Source: Kribbella antiqua
GTDB taxonomy: Bacteria > Actinomycetota > Actinomycetes > Propionibacteriales > Kribbellaceae
Direction: 5' to 3'
Assembly: GCF_004345665.1 (NCBI RefSeq)
Contig: NZ_SLWR01000011.1
Coordinates: 1 to 64,000 of the forward strand
Length of the DNA stretch: 64,000 nucleotides
Every line of letters starts with the position of its first letter. The stretch's first letter is position 1. A model generated the notes under the pieces. It was not told the origin of the DNA. It saw only the letters and a list, made by a program, of their open reading frames with translations, and did not search any database. Both the position numbers and the translations under genes were made by a program. Shown here in pieces: positions 1-8,138 of the stretch.

Positions 1-276
1 TACTGCGAATACCACCACGTCATCAAAGACACCCCCACCTGGGGCTGGACCACCACCAGCCACCCCGACGGCTCCATCACCCTCACCACCCCCACTGGCC
101 ACCGCCACACCACCGTCCCACCCGCCCGCGGCCCCATCACCACCCACACCCACACCCACAGCGGCACCGGCACCGGCACCGGCAGCGGCTCGGACGCCGA
201 CACGGACACTCGTGACTTCGGTCAGCCCACGCCTGCTCCGCGACGCGTACCCGACGCCGATCCGCCACCCTTTTAG
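1..276 (+). CDS. HNH endonuclease / DUF222 (13E12-type) protein, C-terminal end only
   Basis: Frame 1 is open from the window edge to TAG at 274-276 and gives about 91 residues. It begins YCEYHHVIKD, followed by a Trp-rich stretch and PDGSITLTTPTGH. This matches the end of the HNH nuclease domain in the abundant actinobacterial DUF222/13E12 family, where a C-x2-HH core is followed by a PDG-TTPTG strand. The tail after it is low complexity, rich in Thr, His, Gly and Asp, and encoded by short in-frame repeats (acccac and ggcacc units near 144-190). The N-terminal DUF222 domain lies outside the window. These proteins are usually taken to be mobile or multi-copy nucleases; the actual role is unknown. 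Confidence 0.6.
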   Translation, partial: YCEYHHVIKDTPTWGWTTTSHPDGSITLTTPTGHRHTTVPPARGPITTHTHTHSGTGTGTGSGSDADTDTRDFGQPTPAPRRVPDADPPPF

Positions 277-567
277 ACCGACCTGTCACGCCGCACTCAC
301 ACTCGGGCTCGCAGTACAGTGCCTGCCCGAGCCCGTTCTCGATCCGCGCACAGGTAGCCAGATCGCAGTCGACCGGCTGATCCTCGGAAGGACGGACTGG
401 TCGTGACCAGGGTGACTGGCCAGAGCCCGGTCGTGGTCGTGGGCGTGTTTGACCAGTTCTGGGGGTCGAAGACTTGTCCGGGGTGTCTCCTCGTGCGTTG
501 GCCGGGAACCTTGAGGACGGTCTTCGCCGGGCTGAAGTTAGACCCTGTTGCGGCCCAGTGCCGGGGC
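277..567. other. intergenic stretch, no gene recognised
   Basis: This is the 291 bases between the HNH-type gene end and the xylB stop. Short open frames exist on both strands, but none has a recognisable domain or a convincing ribosome-binding site. One small perfect inverted repeat, CTGGTC-GT-GACCAG, lies at 397-410. The two flanking genes converge here, so any function is likely to be 3' untranslated or terminator sequence. Confidence 0.4.
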
Positions 568-1998
568 CTAGCGGTGGTACGGGGTGGACAGGACCGGGCG
601 GGTGTTGGAGAGGACGTGGGCGTAGAGGGCGCGGACCTTGGCGGCTTCCGCGTCGGTCATCACCGGCGACTCTGGCTTGCCTGTCGGGACTGTCCACGTG
701 GGTGGGGCTTCCGAGCCAGACACCGCCCAAGCGGCTTGGCGGGCAGCACCGAGGGCGACGTACTCAGCTGGCTCGGGGAGCACGACCTCGGCGCCGAGGA
801 GGGCCGGGGCGAGGGCTTGTACGGCGCGCGAACGGGCGGCGCCGCCGAGCAGGAGGACGCGCTGGACGGGCAGACCTTCGGCGCGAAGAGCGTCGACGGC
901 ATCGGCGAGACCGCAGAGCAGCCCTTCGACGGCCGCGCGGGCCATGGTGGCGGGCTGGGCAGTGGCCCGGGTGAATCCGTAGATCAGGCCCGTCGAGTGG
1001 GGCAGATCGGGTGTGCGCTCACCGTCGAGGTAGGGCAGGAGTACGAGGCCGCCGCTGCCGGAAGAAGCCAAGGCGGCGTCGTTGAACGCATCGAGGTCGA
1101 GTCCGAGAAGTTCAGCGGTCGCGGACAGAACCCGGGCGGCATTCAGCGTGCAGACGAGCGGTAGGTACTCGCCGGTGGCGTCGGCGAAGCCGGCCACCAG
1201 GCCGCTCGGGTCCGCGGTCGGGTGCGCCGACCGGGCGAACGCCGTCCCGCTCGTGCCCAGCGAGACAGCCACGTCCCCGGGTCGCAGATCGAGACCGAGC
1301 GCGGCCGCCGCGTTGTCCCCTGTGCCCGCGGCCAAGGCGGCCCCGAACGCGGTCTGCCCGACGATTTCGGCCGGACCGGCGACCCGCGGCAACTCCAGCG
1401 AACGCCCGAAGGCGAGCTCGACCAGGTCTGGCCGGTAGCTCTCCGAGGCCGGCGACCACCAACCGGTCCCCGAAGCGTCGCCGCGGTCGGTGGTGATCCC
1501 CTCGATGCCACGACGGTCGGCAGCCAGCCGGTGTGTCATCCAGTCATGCGGCAGTACGACGGCCGACGCACGAGCAGCCGCTTCAGGCGCAGCCGTGCGT
1601 ACCCACCGCAGCTTGGTCACCGTGAACGAAGGCACCGGCACCGAACCCACCGCCTCGGCCCACGCGGCCGGGCCGCCGAGGTCAGAGACGAGCTCAACCG
1701 TCGCGTCGGCGGAGGAGGTGTCGTTCCACAGCACGGCTGGGTGGACGACTTCACCAGCCTCGTCCAGCAGGACCATGCCGTGCTGCTGCCCGCCGATCGA
1801 GATCGCCTCGACGCCGTCGAGCAACCCGTCGGACGCGATCTCCCAGGCCTTCCACCACTCGGCCGGATCCACCTGGGTCCCGTCCGGGTGCGGCGCGCGG
1901 CCTTCCCGCAGTACCTCACCGGTCTCGGCGTCACACACGACCACCTTGGTCGCCTGGGTGGAACAGTCCACACCGGCAACCAGCCTTGATTCACTCAT
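568..1998 (-). CDS. xylB: xylulokinase (FGGY family)
   Basis: This 476-residue protein is close to the usual length of about 480-500 for xylulokinase, which phosphorylates D-xylulose to xylulose 5-phosphate in the cytoplasm. The N-terminus VAGVDCSTQATKVVV is the FGGY phosphate-1 loop. ISIGGQQHGMVLLDE is the xylulokinase GQxHG signature. DAAAALGLDLRPGDVAVSLGTSGTAF-type phosphate-2/adenosine motifs lie mid-protein (GTGDNAAAALGL, SLGTSGT), and LLLGGAARS is near the C-terminus. It is the last gene of the polyol operon, 122 bases beyond the end of the dehydrogenase remnant. Pairing with a polyol dehydrogenase suggests that the upstream product is xylulose, for example from D-arabinitol or xylitol. 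Confidence 0.93.
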   Translation of the reverse strand: MSESRLVAGVDCSTQATKVVVCDAETGEVLREGRAPHPDGTQVDPAEWWKAWEIASDGLLDGVEAISIGGQQHGMVLLDEAGEVVHPAVLWNDTSSADATVELVSDLGGPAAWAEAVGSVPVPSFTVTKLRWVRTAAPEAAARASAVVLPHDWMTHRLAADRRGIEGITTDRGDASGTGWWSPASESYRPDLVELAFGRSLELPRVAGPAEIVGQTAFGAALAAGTGDNAAAALGLDLRPGDVAVSLGTSGTAFARSAHPTADPSGLVAGFADATGEYLPLVCTLNAARVLSATAELLGLDLDAFNDAALASSGSGGLVLLPYLDGERTPDLPHSTGLIYGFTRATAQPATMARAAVEGLLCGLADAVDALRAEGLPVQRVLLLGGAARSRAVQALAPALLGAEVVLPEPAEYVALGAARQAAWAVSGSEAPPTWTVPTGKPESPVMTDAEAAKVRALYAHVLSNTRPVLSTPYHR

Positions 1999-2119
1999 CT
2001 CCGGCCTTCCTCGAGCCTGCGGAAAACCACCCTAGCCGCCCGCGACAGACGCCGTACGACGTTGTCCACAAGCGGTCCGGCACCCGCAGCCGGACCGGGT
2101 GTGGCCGCGGGTGCCGGGG

Positions 2120-2392
2120 TCAGCTTCCGGGGTGGACGATCGCCTTGATCGCCTCGGGATCGCGGCGGGAGGCGGCCAGCGCGTCCGGTGCCTGCTCCAG
2201 ACCGTGGCGGCTGGTCACCAGCCTGTCCAGGTCGACTCGGCCGCTTGCCACCAAAGCGATCGCCGTCGGCCACGTATTCGCATAGCGGAAGGTTCCGGTC
2301 ACCTCGATCTCATGCTCCGGCACGACATGTGCCATCGCCTGATGTACGACGACAGCGCAGCACGGCCGCCCGCATAGTGGTGTCCGATCCCA
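2120..2392 (-). pseudogene. remnant of a zinc-dependent sorbitol/xylitol-type dehydrogenase (C-terminus only)
   Basis: Reading from 2335 gives MAHVVPEHEIEVTGTFRYANTWP followed by a helix-rich end, ...DPEAIKAIVHPGS. This is the C-terminal part of medium-chain polyol dehydrogenases, whose canonical end carries the E-I-x-G-S/T-F-R-Y-x-N-T-x-P strand. Upstream codons to 2392 stay open but lose recognisable similarity, and the catalytic zinc and Rossmann domains are absent. About 71 residues remain of about 340. It sits immediately after the mannitol-type dehydrogenase stop and before xylB. It is most simply an eroded second polyol dehydrogenase; expression as a mini-protein cannot be excluded. 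Confidence 0.6.
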
Positions 2393-3865
2393 TCAACCGG
2401 CCAGTCCTTCAAGCGTCGCCCGGGCGCCGCGCTCGTGTAGCGACGACAACGCCTTGGTGTACTCCGCCACGAAACGTGAATCGGACGCCAGATCACCGAA
2501 GAGGTCCTGATCCGAGATGAACAGCAGCGGATCCTCCCGGTTCTTCGCCGCTCGCTCCATCACCTTGTCGCGAAGCCGGTCCACCACTTCGATCGGCTGA
2601 CCTTCCTCGTCGACGCCCTCGGCGTACCGGGCCCAGGAAGCCACCACGAGCGCCGACCGCGAGATCCCCCGCCCGGCGGCCAACTGCTCTCGAACCACCG
2701 GGATCAGCCACTTCGGGATCCGGTCCGAGCTCTCCGCGCACAGTCGCGCCAGCGTGTCCCGCACCTCCGGGTTGGCGAACCGCTCGATCAGCTGGTGCTT
2801 GTAGCGATCCAGGTCGACACCCGGCACCGGCGGCAACGTCGGCGTACCTTCGTCGTCCATGTAGCCGAGCAGGAAGTCCACGAACAGCTTGTCCTGGCAC
2901 ACCTCGTGCGCATAGCGGTACCCGGCCAGGTACCCGAGGTAGCACAACGCCTGATGACTCGCATTCAGCAGCCTCAACTTCATCAGCTCATACGGCTCGA
3001 CGTCCTCCACCAGCTGTACGCCGACCTCCTCGTACGGCGGCCGGTCGCCGCCGAAGTCGTCCTCCAGCACCCACTGGGTGAAGGGCTCGCATACCACCGG
3101 CCAGCCGTCCTCGACCCCGAACTTCGAGGCCAGCGCCGCGCGATCGGTGTCCGCGGTCACCGGCGTGATCCGGTCCACCATGCAGTTCGGGAATCGCACC
3201 TCGTCAGCGATCCAGTCGGCAAGCGAAGGATCCTTCAGCCGGGCGAACGAGGAGAGCATCCTCCGCGCGACATGACCGTTGCCGGGAATGTTGTCGCAGG
3301 ACATCACCGTGAACGGCGGCACCCCGGCCGCCCGCCGACGCGCCAGCGCCTCGACAACAAACCCGAAGGCGGTCGACGGCGTAGCACCTGGCACCAGATC
3401 AGCGGCCAACCCAGGATCGGAGGCATCGAGCTCGCCGGTCACCTGGTTCACGTGATAGCCGCCCTCGGTGATCGTCAGCGACACGATCCGCGTCGCCGGA
3501 TCCACCATCCGGTCCAGCACGGCCGAGGGATCGTCCGGTGCGAACAGGTAGTCCACGATCGAGCCGATCACCCGCGGCTCCATCGTCCCGTCCGGGTGCT
3601 TGACCACCAGCGTGTACAGATGGTCCTGCGCTTCGAGTACGTCGTACATCCGCCGATCCTGCGGCAGGACGCCGACCCCGACGATGCCCCAGTCGAGGGC
3701 GACGCCGGAGTTCATCAGCCGGTCGAGGTACATCGCCTGATGGGCCCGGTGGAAGCCGCCGACGCCGAAGTGCACGATGCCGGGCCGGACCGCCGTACGG
3801 TCGTACGACGGTACGGCGACGTCGTTGCCCAGGGCATCCAAAGCGGCAGTGGACAGTGCGGTCAC
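2393..3865 (-). CDS. mannitol/D-arabinitol 2-dehydrogenase family (long-chain polyol dehydrogenase)
   Basis: This 490-residue protein matches the normal length of the family, which oxidises mannitol, arabinitol or related polyols to ketoses with NAD. GIVHFGVGGFHRAHQAMYLD is the N-terminal dinucleotide-binding region. SCDNIPGNG and the K-x4-N-x2-H catalytic motif (KLRLLNASH) are present. The GTG start at 3865 overlaps the permease TGA by four bases (GTGA), so translation is coupled. The open frame extends 280 codons further upstream, but that part is a shadow of the permease. Substrate is uncertain: family membership allows mannitol, while the adjacent xylulokinase favours D-arabinitol. Confidence 0.9.
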   Translation of the reverse strand: MTALSTAALDALGNDVAVPSYDRTAVRPGIVHFGVGGFHRAHQAMYLDRLMNSGVALDWGIVGVGVLPQDRRMYDVLEAQDHLYTLVVKHPDGTMEPRVIGSIVDYLFAPDDPSAVLDRMVDPATRIVSLTITEGGYHVNQVTGELDASDPGLAADLVPGATPSTAFGFVVEALARRRAAGVPPFTVMSCDNIPGNGHVARRMLSSFARLKDPSLADWIADEVRFPNCMVDRITPVTADTDRAALASKFGVEDGWPVVCEPFTQWVLEDDFGGDRPPYEEVGVQLVEDVEPYELMKLRLLNASHQALCYLGYLAGYRYAHEVCQDKLFVDFLLGYMDDEGTPTLPPVPGVDLDRYKHQLIERFANPEVRDTLARLCAESSDRIPKWLIPVVREQLAAGRGISRSALVVASWARYAEGVDEEGQPIEVVDRLRDKVMERAAKNREDPLLFISDQDLFGDLASDSRFVAEYTKALSSLHERGARATLEGLAG

Positions 3866-4701
3866 TTGACCGCCCCCAGCGACAGGCCCTGGACGAGCTT
3901 GTCCTGGGCGGCGAACCCGGCGATCAGTACCGGCAACGACACCACGATGGACGCGGCACAGACTTTCGCGAGGAACAATCCTTGGCTGGTCACGAACCCA
4001 GTCAAGAACACCGGCGCGGTCTGCGCCACCGTGCCGGTCAGCACCCGGGCGAACAGCAACTCGTTCCAGCTGAAGATGAAGCAGATCAGCGCCGCCGACG
4101 CGATTCCCGGGGTAACAACCGGGGCGACCACGGATCGCAGCGTGCGGGTCAGATTCGCGCCGTCGACCGACGCGGCCTCGAGGATCTCGACCGGCACCTC
4201 GGAAAGAAAGCTGCGCAGCATCCAGACCGCGATCGGCAAATTCATCGAGGTGTAGAGGATGATCAGCAACCAGATGTTGTCCAGGAACCCGACCGACTGC
4301 GCGAACAGGTAGATCGGCAGCAGGCCGGCCACCACCGGCAGCATCTTCGTGGACAGGAAGAAGAACAGCACATCCGTCCATTTGCGGACGGGCCTGATGG
4401 ACAGCGCGTACGCCGCCGGGAACGCGAGCAGGATCACCAGCGCGGTCGACAGGATGCTCGCGGTCAGCGAGTTCGCGATCGACGGCCACGGCCCGGTGTC
4501 GAAGAACGACCGGTATCCGTCGAGTGTCAACGGCGCGCCCAGGTCGGGCGGGTTCTTCGCCGCGTCCTCCTCGGAGTGGAACGAGGTAAGCAACATCCAC
4601 ACCACCGGCAGCACGAACAGGATGCCGACGATCCAGGCCAGCCCGCTCAGCGCCCACCCACCACCGCGACGCTTCGAGATGAACTCGCTGCGCTCGTTCA
4701 T
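3862..4701 (-). CDS. polyol ABC transporter permease (MalG/SmoG type)
   Basis: This 279-residue inner-membrane protein has about six hydrophobic segments. It carries the permease EAA loop (ILEAASVDGANLTRTLRSVVAP), which contacts the ATPase. The ATG at 4701 overlaps the previous permease stop (ATGA), and its own stop overlaps the dehydrogenase GTG. Its position after a MalF-type permease and a binding protein matches SmoFG/MtlFG polyol importers. No ATPase gene lies in the operon, so a shared MsiK-type ATPase encoded elsewhere is inferred. Confidence 0.9.
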   Translation of the reverse strand: MNERSEFISKRRGGGWALSGLAWIVGILFVLPVVWMLLTSFHSEEDAAKNPPDLGAPLTLDGYRSFFDTGPWPSIANSLTASILSTALVILLAFPAAYALSIRPVRKWTDVLFFFLSTKMLPVVAGLLPIYLFAQSVGFLDNIWLLIILYTSMNLPIAVWMLRSFLSEVPVEILEAASVDGANLTRTLRSVVAPVVTPGIASAALICFIFSWNELLFARVLTGTVAQTAPVFLTGFVTSQGLFLAKVCAASIVVSLPVLIAGFAAQDKLVQGLSLGAVK

Positions 4702-5648
4702 CGGCCAACCTCCTCTCGGAACAAGGTGGACACCGACCGCAGCGCGAACGTCGCGATCAAGATGGTGCCGATCACCACGATCACGCCCGCCGCCGAAGCA
4801 CGGCCGTAGTCGTGCGCGGTGTAGAAGGTCTGGTAGATCGTGTACGGCAGGTTCGCCGTACCAAGACCGCCCGAGGTGATCGTGAAGACCGCGTCGAAGT
4901 TCTGTACGACGTAGATCGACCCGAGCAGCGCGGACAGCTCCAGGTACTGCCGCAGGTGCGGCAACGTCATGTACCGGAAGATCTCCCACTGGTTCGCTCC
5001 GTCGATTCCGGCCGCCTCGATCACGTCCAGCGGACGGCTCTGCAAGCCGGCCAGCAGGATCAGCATCATGAACGGCGTCCACTGCCAGACCAGCGCGAAG
5101 ATGATCGACCACAGCGGCTGGTTGCTGATCCAGTCCGGCTGCGGCGCGTTGTCACCGAACAACCACTTCAGTACGCCGTTGAAGAGTCCGTACGTCGGGT
5201 TGTACAGCGCGTGCTTCCACAACAGCGCGGCAGCCACCGGTACGACGAGGAACGGCGTGATCATCATCGTCCGGACCGCGCCACGACCGCGGAACTTCCG
5301 GTCCAGCAGCATCGCGATCAGCAGTCCGAGGACCAGGCTGATGAGGACGACGCCCGCGGTCAGCAGGATCGTCACCCAGATCGCGTGCCGGGTGTTCGCG
5401 TCGGTCAGCACCCGGCGGAAGTTGTCGACCCCGGCGAACCCACGCTCGTCCGGGTAGTAGGCGTTCCAGTCCATGAAGGACACCACGATGGTGACCACGA
5501 ACGGCAGCTGGGTCACGATGATCATGAAGATCAGGGCCGGCAGCAGCGGACCGCGCCGGGCCCAGTCGCCGGCCTTGCGCATCATCGTGCCGTCCGGAGG
5601 CGGCTGCGCCGCGTGACGACCGGGCCGGGTCTCTGTGTCGACGGACAT
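4698..5648 (-). CDS. polyol ABC transporter permease (MalF/SmoF type)
   Basis: This 316-residue membrane protein has a charged cytoplasmic N-terminus of about 35 residues followed by six hydrophobic segments. The EAA motif (VIEAAGIDGANQWEIFRYMTLP) sits in the expected position before the last two segments. It begins 13 bases after the binding-protein stop and overlaps the next permease by four bases. It forms the first half of the heterodimeric channel for polyol import. The family assignment is firm; the substrate comes only from context. Confidence 0.9.
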   Translation of the reverse strand: MSVDTETRPGRHAAQPPPDGTMMRKAGDWARRGPLLPALIFMIIVTQLPFVVTIVVSFMDWNAYYPDERGFAGVDNFRRVLTDANTRHAIWVTILLTAGVVLISLVLGLLIAMLLDRKFRGRGAVRTMMITPFLVVPVAAALLWKHALYNPTYGLFNGVLKWLFGDNAPQPDWISNQPLWSIIFALVWQWTPFMMLILLAGLQSRPLDVIEAAGIDGANQWEIFRYMTLPHLRQYLELSALLGSIYVVQNFDAVFTITSGGLGTANLPYTIYQTFYTAHDYGRASAAGVIVVIGTILIATFALRSVSTLFREEVGR

Positions 5649-5661
5649 TTGAGCCTTCCCC

Positions 5662-7062
5662 TCACTTCGCTTGCCGGGAGCGATAGCGCTCCGCGACGTC
5701 GTCGGCGAGCTCCTGCCCGCGTTTCAGTGCCTCGTCGACGCTCATCCGCCCGGCGATGGCCGAGCTCACGTCCTGACTGACCTGGGTCCCGAGGTCCGGG
5801 AACTCCGGGATGTCGACGAACTGGATGCCGATCGCCGGCCGCGGCTGCGTGCCCGGGTCGGTCGGGTCCGCGTTCTCGATCGCCTGCTTGGTCGGCTCCG
5901 CGAACGCGGCCGCCTCCTTCAGGTACGCCGGGTTCTCGTACGTCGAAGCGCGTTTGCCGGCCGGGACCCGGGACCAGCCGAGCTGCTCGCCGACGAGGTT
6001 CTCGTAGTCCTTGCCGGAGGCCCAGGAGATGAACTTCCAGGCGTTGTCCTTCTTCTTCGACGCTTCCTGGATGCCCCAGGCCCAGGCGTACAGCCAGCCG
6101 GAACTGTCAGTCTTCACCACCGGCGCCGGGGCGTAGCCCATCTTTCCCTTGACCGGTGAGTTCGGTGCCTCGAGTGATCCGGCCGCGGAGGTGGCGTCGT
6201 ACCACATCGCCACGTTGCTCTGGATGGTGTTGTTCAGGCACTCGGTGAAGCCGGCCTGTGGTGCGCCCGCCTCCCCGTGCGCGCGGACCAGGTCGACATA
6301 GAACTTCACCGCCTGGGTGAACTCCGGCGAGTTCACCCCCGCCTGCCAGTCCTTGGTGAACCAGGTGCCGCCGAAGGTGTTCACGACCGTGGTGAGCGGA
6401 GCGAACACCTGGCCCCAGCCGGGCTGGCCGCGCAGGCAGATGCCGCGCATCCCCGGCTGCGCGTTGTCCACCTGGGCCGCGATGTCCGCGACCTGCTGCC
6501 AGGTCGGGTTGGCCGGCATCGTGATGCCCTTCGACGCCAGCACGTCCTTGCGGTACATCAGGAACGACGACTCGCCGTAGAAAGGTTCGCCGTAGATCTT
6601 GCCGTCCGCGCCGGACAGCGACTGGGTCATCGGCTTGAGGATGTCGTCCTGGTCGAACGACGGATCCTTGGCGATGTAGTCCGACAGCGGGGCGATCCAC
6701 TTGCTGGTCGCGTAGATCGGGATCTCGAAGTTGCTCACCGTCGCGACGTCGTACTGACCGGCCTGGCTGGAGAACTCCTGGCTGATCTTGTCCCGGACGT
6801 CGTTCTCCGGCAGCACGGTGAAGTTCACCTTGATGCCGGTCTGCTTGGTGAAGTTGTCCGCGGTCAGTTTCTGCAGGTCGACCATCTGCGGGTTGTTCAC
6901 CATCAGCACGTTGATGCTGTCGGCGCCACCGCCGCCCGCACCACCGCCCCACCCGGCACAGCCGCTGACCGCACTCACCAGGAATGCGATCGCGACCGCC
7001 CCGAGGCGTTTCCGCTGTCCCAGCACGAGCCGCTCCTTCGCCGTCGGTCGGGGGTTGCTCAT
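5662..7062 (-). CDS. polyol ABC transporter substrate-binding lipoprotein (SmoE type)
   Basis: With the ATG at 7062 the product has 466 residues: a basic N-terminus, a hydrophobic segment and the lipobox VSAVSGC, so it should be anchored outside the membrane. The mature protein resembles family-1 extracellular solute-binding proteins (DSINVLMVNNPQ, then FTKQTGIKVNFTVLPENDVRDKI). An upstream ATG at 7134 is in frame but would place cysteine-containing extra sequence before the signal peptide, so it is rejected. The chosen start codon lies inside a palindrome that matches one in front of the divergent SorC regulator, implying direct repression at the start site. It is the first gene of the polyol operon. 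Confidence 0.9.
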   Translation of the reverse strand: MSNPRPTAKERLVLGQRKRLGAVAIAFLVSAVSGCAGWGGGAGGGGADSINVLMVNNPQMVDLQKLTADNFTKQTGIKVNFTVLPENDVRDKISQEFSSQAGQYDVATVSNFEIPIYATSKWIAPLSDYIAKDPSFDQDDILKPMTQSLSGADGKIYGEPFYGESSFLMYRKDVLASKGITMPANPTWQQVADIAAQVDNAQPGMRGICLRGQPGWGQVFAPLTTVVNTFGGTWFTKDWQAGVNSPEFTQAVKFYVDLVRAHGEAGAPQAGFTECLNNTIQSNVAMWYDATSAAGSLEAPNSPVKGKMGYAPAPVVKTDSSGWLYAWAWGIQEASKKKDNAWKFISWASGKDYENLVGEQLGWSRVPAGKRASTYENPAYLKEAAAFAEPTKQAIENADPTDPGTQPRPAIGIQFVDIPEFPDLGTQVSQDVSSAIAGRMSVDEALKRGQELADDVAERYRSRQAK

Positions 7063-7069
7063 TTGAGCA
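7056..7069. promoter_or_regulatory. probable SorC-regulator operator at the binding-protein start
   Basis: TGCTCA-TT-TGAGCA is an inverted repeat that includes the start codon of the binding-protein gene. A near-identical palindrome lies 80 bases away in front of the regulator gene. A partial third copy (TGCTCA at 7076, then TGAGTG about seven bases later) sits between them. Repressor binding here would block early transcription or initiation of the polyol operon. Confidence 0.65.
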
Positions 7070-7147
7070 GAGGTCTGCTCACACAGCATGAGTGAACCGG
7101 GAACGCCTTGACCTGTCAAGAGTCTGTGCAACACTAGGGCGCAGCAG

Positions 7148-7161
7148 TGCTCATATGAGCG
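7148..7161. promoter_or_regulatory. probable SorC-regulator operator in front of the regulator gene
   Basis: The 12-base perfect palindrome GCTCATATGAGC spans 7149-7160, 12 bases upstream of the chosen regulator start. It shares the TGCTCA/TGAGC arms of the operator at 7056-7069, which points to autoregulation plus control of the divergent operon. Confidence 0.65.
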
Positions 7162-7172
7162 GGGAGGCTTCT

Positions 7173-8132
7173 ATGGAGTCGGGCACCAACGTCTTCGGGC
7201 CGGCGCAGCTCGTTCTGACGGCGTCGATCGCGCGCCGGTACTACGTCGACGGTCGCTCCAAGGTGGAGATCGCCGACGAGTTCCGGCTGAGCCGGTTCAA
7301 GGTGGCGCGGCTGCTCGACCAGGCGCGCAGCAGCGGGCTGGTGCGGATCGAGATCAGCCACCCGGGCGCGATCGACCTCGACCTCTCCGCGCGACTGCAG
7401 GAGTCGTACGGTCTGCGCCGGGCGATCGTGGTGGACACGCCTGAGGAGGACCCGGCGGCCCTGCGCGCCCAGCTCGGCAAGGCGGCCGCGGACCTGCTGT
7501 CCGAGATCGTCACCCCCGAGGACGTCCTCGGACTCGCCTGGGCACGCGCCGTCACCGCGATGACCGAGCAGCTCACCTCGCTGGCCCCGGTTCCCGTCGT
7601 ACAGCTGACCGGTGCGCTGACCCGGCCCGATGTGGAGGCGAACTCGGTGGAGCTCGTGCGACACACGGCCCGCTTGTCCGGCGGACCGGCGTACCTCTTC
7701 TACGCGCCGCTGGTGGTGCCGGACGCGGCGACCGCGCGGGCGTTGCGTCAGCAGCCCGAGGTGGCCGAGGCGATCAGCCACTTCGACTCCGTGACGAAGG
7801 CCGTGGTCGGGCTCGGTTCGTGGGCGGCCGGGCAGTCGACCTTGTACGACGCGATGGACGAGAAGGCGTGTGATCAGCTGCTCCGGCGTGGAGTTGTCGG
7901 GGACATTTCCGGGGTCTTCGTGGACGCCGCCGGCGCGCCGGTGCAGAGCAGGGTGACCGACCGGGTGATCGCGATCAGCGCCGAGCAGATGGCGGCGATC
8001 GACGAGGTGATCGCGATCCCGTACGGCCTGGCGAAGGTGGACGCCGTCCGCGCCGCGGTCCGCAGCGGCCTCGTCAACGGCCTGGTGACACACAGTCCGC
8101 TCGCGAAGGCACTGCTGGACGAGCCAATCTGA
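7173..8132 (+). CDS. SorC/DeoR-type sugar-responsive transcriptional regulator
   Basis: The 319-residue protein has an N-terminal helix-turn-helix (YYVDGRSKVEIADEFRLSRFKVARLLDQARSSGLV, about residues 20-55). A SorC-type sugar-phosphate-binding domain follows (LGLAWARAVTAM, VVQLTGAL, GVVGDISGVFVDAAG, AIPYGLAKVDAVRAA). ATG at 7173 is preceded by GGGGAGG, so it is preferred over in-frame ATGs at 7092 and 7155. It is divergent from the polyol operon with paired palindromes between the genes. A phosphorylated or keto sugar from the pathway is the likely effector. Confidence 0.9.
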   Translation: MESGTNVFGPAQLVLTASIARRYYVDGRSKVEIADEFRLSRFKVARLLDQARSSGLVRIEISHPGAIDLDLSARLQESYGLRRAIVVDTPEEDPAALRAQLGKAAADLLSEIVTPEDVLGLAWARAVTAMTEQLTSLAPVPVVQLTGALTRPDVEANSVELVRHTARLSGGPAYLFYAPLVVPDAATARALRQQPEVAEAISHFDSVTKAVVGLGSWAAGQSTLYDAMDEKACDQLLRRGVVGDISGVFVDAAGAPVQSRVTDRVIAISAEQMAAIDEVIAIPYGLAKVDAVRAAVRSGLVNGLVTHSPLAKALLDEPI

Positions 8133-8138
8133 GCCAGT

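Noticed and set aside
163..190. Possible phase-variation tract (ggcacc and acccac repeats)
   Set aside because: The units are six bases long, so slippage would keep the frame, and they encode only a low-complexity tail.
144..199. CRISPR-like short repeats
   Set aside because: They are contiguous simple-sequence repeats without spacers. No repeat-spacer structure was seen anywhere in the window.
137..730. Minus-strand frame with a Cys-rich stretch (CDLATCARIENG...CEPECECG)
   Set aside because: It looked briefly like a zinc-binding fragment, but the rest is Arg/Pro-rich, it overlaps the xylB end and the HNH gene end, and it has no plausible ribosome site.
3866..4708. N-terminal extension of the polyol dehydrogenase frame
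   Set aside because: The extra 280 codons lie over the permease gene. The GTG at 3865 gives the normal family length and translational coupling.
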